This document shows, one piece after another, positions 61,557 through 64,000 of a DNA stretch of 64,000 nt. The notes below the pieces were generated by a model. The model had not been told where the DNA came from, ran no database searches, and saw only the letters and a program-made list of their open reading frames with translations. Position numbers and translations under genes: made by a program. The DNA comes from Sphaerimonospora cavernae (GTDB lineage: Bacteria; Actinomycetota; Actinomycetes; Streptosporangiales; Streptosporangiaceae), in assembly GCF_042435035.1 (NCBI RefSeq), contig NZ_JBHMQT010000038.1, positions 27,369 to 91,368 on the forward strand, written 5' to 3'. How positions within the stretch are numbered: the stretch's first letter is position 1; each line of letters begins with the position of its first letter.

Positions 61557-62754
61557 TGACGGCCTTCTCGTCGGGTTTGAACACCAGGACGTTGTCCACG
61601 TAGGACCGTACGGCCGCGGCCAGGCCGACGTCGTGGCCCGCCGCCTCGGACATGAACCAGCGGTGGTCGAGGACCTCATGGAAGAGCTGGGCCGGCTCCA
61701 GCTTGCGTCGCAACTCGGCGGGGGTCGCGTGCATCACCGGCTGGAACACCTCGGCGAGCCACCGGTGGGCCACGATCGCCTCGTCCTCGTGGCGCAGGCC
61801 GTTCGACACCCGGAACGCGTCGAGGTCGTTGAGCAGCCGCCTTGCCTGGTTCTCCTCCACGTCGAGCCCGGTCAGCCGCAGCAGGCGTCGCTGGTGGTGC
61901 CCCGCGTCCACCACCTTCGGGCGCACGATCAGGCGCGAGGTGCCCGCCTTGCGGCGCACCATCATCTCGGCGACGTCGAAGCCGAGCGAGTTCAGCCGGC
62001 GGATGCGCTGGTCCACCCGGTGCCAGTCGACCTCGTCGATGATCTCGTCCTGGGTCAGCTCGGTCCACAGCCGTTCGTACCGCTCGACGAGCTGATCGGC
62101 GAACGTGAGCGGGTCGACGGTCGGGTGGAGCAGCCCGCCCGCCTCCAGGTCCAGCATCTCGCCGTAGATGTTGACGTGCGCCACTTCGATGTCGTGCGCC
62201 CGCAGGCCCTCGCTGATGGCCGGGTGGAGTTCGCCGGTCTCGGCGTCCACCAGGTATGCGGCGAAGGCCCCGGCGTCCCGCCGGAAGAGGGTGTTGGACA
62301 GCGAGCAGTCGCCCCAGTAGAAGCCGGTCAGGTGGAGCCGTACGAGCAGGACCGCCAGCGCGTCCAGCAGGCGGGTCAACGTGTCGGGCCGGACCGTCCC
62401 CGACAGCACGGCCCGGTAGGGGAGGGAGAACTGCAGGTGTCTGGTGATCAAAGCGGAGTCCAGCTCGGAGCCGTCGGCCGCGGTCCGCCCGGTCACCACC
62501 GCGACCGGTTCGACCGACGGCGCGTCGTGGCGGACCAGGTCCCACAGCAGGCGGTACTCCCGCCTGGCGTACCGTTCGCTGATCTCCTTGATCGCGTAGA
62601 CGCGCCCGCCCAGCCTGGCGAAGCGCACGACGTGCCGGGAGATGCCGCGGGGCAGCGCCACCAGGTGATGCTCGGGCCACTGCTCCAGCGGGAGATCCCA
62701 CGGGAGACGGATCAGATCGGGATCGCCGGGTGCGCCGATCATCTGCAAGGGCAT
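61528..62754 (-). CDS. DUF4032 kinase-like protein
   Basis: 408 residues. N-terminal kinase-like lobe with YAIKEISERYARREYRLLWDLVR, then catalytic-loop-like GFYWGDCSLSNTLFRRDAGAFAAYLVDAETGE (D...N and a later D replacing DFG). The DUF4032 C-terminal domain includes EVDWHRVDQRIRRLNSLGFDVAEM and RLIVRPKVVDAGHHQRRLL. Possibly a small-molecule or lipopolysaccharide-like kinase. Confidence 0.82.
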   Translation of the reverse strand: MPLQMIGAPGDPDLIRLPWDLPLEQWPEHHLVALPRGISRHVVRFARLGGRVYAIKEISERYARREYRLLWDLVRHDAPSVEPVAVVTGRTAADGSELDSALITRHLQFSLPYRAVLSGTVRPDTLTRLLDALAVLLVRLHLTGFYWGDCSLSNTLFRRDAGAFAAYLVDAETGELHPAISEGLRAHDIEVAHVNIYGEMLDLEAGGLLHPTVDPLTFADQLVERYERLWTELTQDEIIDEVDWHRVDQRIRRLNSLGFDVAEMMVRRKAGTSRLIVRPKVVDAGHHQRRLLRLTGLDVEENQARRLLNDLDAFRVSNGLRHEDEAIVAHRWLAEVFQPVMHATPAELRRKLEPAQLFHEVLDHRWFMSEAAGHDVGLAAAVRSYVDNVLVFKPDEKAVITTSDPLSP

Positions 62755-62825
62755 CGACCGCTCCGTTTTCTGTTGGGGGATTGATGGGTTGGCAGGTTTT
62801 CCTGGTCCATGGTGTCGTGGGAGTC

Positions 62826-63083
62826 ATGAACGATGTTTCCGACTGGCGGCGGGACGGCGACACCATCCGCAGGACCGTGGTCGCCCCCGACTTCCGTACG
62901 GCGATCGCGATCGTGAACGACATCGCCGAGCAGGCCGAGGCGATGAACCACCATCCCGACATCGACATCCGCTGGCGCACGCTGCACCTGGCGCTGACCA
63001 CTCACGACGCGGGGGGCCTCACCGATCTCGACTTCACGCTCGCCGCACGCATCGACGCCATCGTCGCCGACCACCAGACCTGA
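62826..63083 (+). CDS. phhB: pterin-4a-carbinolamine dehydratase
   Basis: 85 residues from ATG 62826, with GGGAG upstream. DWRRDGDTIRRTVVAPDFRTAIAIVNDIAEQAEAMNHHPDIDIRWRTLHLALTTHDAGGLTDLD in outline, with the HHP...H catalytic group. Recycles tetrahydrobiopterin, or acts as a molybdopterin-like dehydratase. Divergent from DUF4032, convergent with the downstream gene. Confidence 0.9.
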   Translation: MNDVSDWRRDGDTIRRTVVAPDFRTAIAIVNDIAEQAEAMNHHPDIDIRWRTLHLALTTHDAGGLTDLDFTLAARIDAIVADHQT

Positions 63084-63089
63084 TCGGGT

Positions 63090-63932
63090 CTAATCGAACA
63101 GGCCGGGAGGCGGCACGGGGGTGAGCACGGCATCACCGTCACGGATGGGGCGCGCGCCCGCGACCAGCCGGGTCAGGTCCTCGCCGGACACGCACCTGGC
63201 CTGTACGGCGCCGCCGGCGGCCTTCCTCGTGAGCGGCCCGACGGGCAGTTCGACGGGCGAGGCCGCCACGATCAGGTTGCCGAAGCGCCGGCCCCGGAAG
63301 ACGCCCGGCTCGGCCAGCAGCGCGACGTGCGGGAAGGCCTCGGTGACGGTGGCCACGACCCGCTTGGCGAAGGCCAGGCCCTTCCCGTCAGCCACGTTGA
63401 TCAGCAGCGTGCCGTCCGGTCGCAGGATCCGGGCGACCTCCGCCATGTACTGCGTGGTGGCGAGCTCAACGGGCATCGTCGCGCCGGAGAAGGCGTCCAG
63501 CACGAAGAGGTCGGCGAACCGGTCCGGAAGCCCGGCGGCGGCGGCGCGGCCGTCCAGGATGCGTACCTTCAGCCTGGGCACCGACTTGAGCCGGAGCTGG
63601 TCGCGGACGAGCTGCACCAGACCGGCGTCCGGCTCCACCACGAGGTGCCGCGACCCCGGTCGGCGCGCCGAGATGTAGCGGGGGATCGTGCAGGCGCCCC
63701 CGCCGACGTGGACGGCGTCGAGGGGGCCCTCGGGCAGGCAGTCGATCACGTGGGCCATCAGTTGGACATAGGAAAAATCGATGTAGGTCGGATCGCTCAG
63801 ATCCACGTACGACTGCGGGACGCCGTCCATGGTGAGCATCCATCCATCCGGCCGATCGAGGTCACGCAGGAGCTCGACCTCCCCGAAGGTCACCGGATAG
63901 CGGCCCGGAAGGGGTTCTTTCTCCCTTGCCAC
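63090..63932 (-). CDS. spermidine-synthase-like methyltransferase-fold protein
   Basis: 280 residues. Nucleotide-binding fold: MDGVPQSYVDLSDPTYIDFSYVQLMAHVID, GGGACTIPRYISARRPGSRHLVVEPDAGLV, DLFVLDAFSGATMP and LRPDGTLLINVADG. Aspartates that bind the polyamine are partly present. The glycine motif GGGACTIP binds dcSAM or SAM. Polyamine synthase or related; no partner enzymes nearby. Confidence 0.82.
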   Translation of the reverse strand: MAREKEPLPGRYPVTFGEVELLRDLDRPDGWMLTMDGVPQSYVDLSDPTYIDFSYVQLMAHVIDCLPEGPLDAVHVGGGACTIPRYISARRPGSRHLVVEPDAGLVQLVRDQLRLKSVPRLKVRILDGRAAAAGLPDRFADLFVLDAFSGATMPVELATTQYMAEVARILRPDGTLLINVADGKGLAFAKRVVATVTEAFPHVALLAEPGVFRGRRFGNLIVAASPVELPVGPLTRKAAGGAVQARCVSGEDLTRLVAGARPIRDGDAVLTPVPPPGLFD

Positions 63933-64000
63933 CCGATATCTCCTAATGAGTGTTAGAGAGTCGCCATCCGGCAGACTCGGGACTGGTAGCCACCGGTAGG

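Overview
The window comes from a high-GC, GTG/TTG-using actinobacterium. The gene families suggest the Streptosporangiales or a close relative: roadblock/LC7 clusters, a GPP34 protein, a GPGG small membrane protein, a SecA2-like ATPase, a DUF6297 ABC permease and many small actinobacterial hypotheticals. The order assignment is inference. There is no plasmid, phage or integrase signature. The sequence reads as chromosome with several accessory patches.

Layout. 1-5.8 kb: a 5'-truncated dsRBD-SNF2 helicase with a coupled partner, then an alpha/beta hydrolase divergent from an ArsR-like regulator over a palindromic operator. 5.75-6.0 kb: a cluster of inverted 21-23 nt repeats that recurs at 26.75 kb. 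6.2-11.2 kb: chaB, then a leftward run of bifunctional HldE, a small membrane protein, an SDR and a transketolase. The transketolase could supply sedoheptulose-7-phosphate for a heptose pathway. 11.5-18.8 kb: an AT-rich SUKH gene, Uma2, an aldo/keto reductase, topoisomerase IB, BON, metallophosphoesterase, DUF1360 and PRC-barrel genes. Two near-identical tRNA-Lys(CTT) genes lie at 18.96 and 34.11 kb. 19.4-26.7 kb: APC permease coupled to GPP34, a KtrAB-type potassium system, VOC, PNPOx-like, CBS and DHFR-like genes. 26.9-38 kb: secA2, transporters, an FAD monooxygenase, GNAT, NERD, an ABC pair and several gene remnants (DUF2079, alpha/beta hydrolase, glpD).

41.5-53.2 kb is a defence-type island: KptA, an HNH endonuclease, McrC, an McrB remnant, an N6-adenine methyltransferase, fused Lhr-like and SNF2 helicases, and a UvrD-like helicase remnant. 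At nearly every gene boundary an internal piece is missing while the outer ends survive. McrB has lost its AAA+ core, the methyltransferase its C-terminus, the Lhr-like helicase both ends, and the UvrD helicase almost everything between its first ~63 and last ~95 residues. The same ends-kept pattern is seen in the small alpha/beta hydrolase remnant at 37.4 kb.

53.2-64 kb: an HesB-like protein, small stress-type proteins, a Panacea antitoxin coupled to a PemK/MazF-type toxin, Dps, the modABC molybdate transporter, a leftward operon of three roadblock/LC7 proteins, DUF523, DUF4032, a pterin carbinolamine dehydratase and a spermidine-synthase-like protein.
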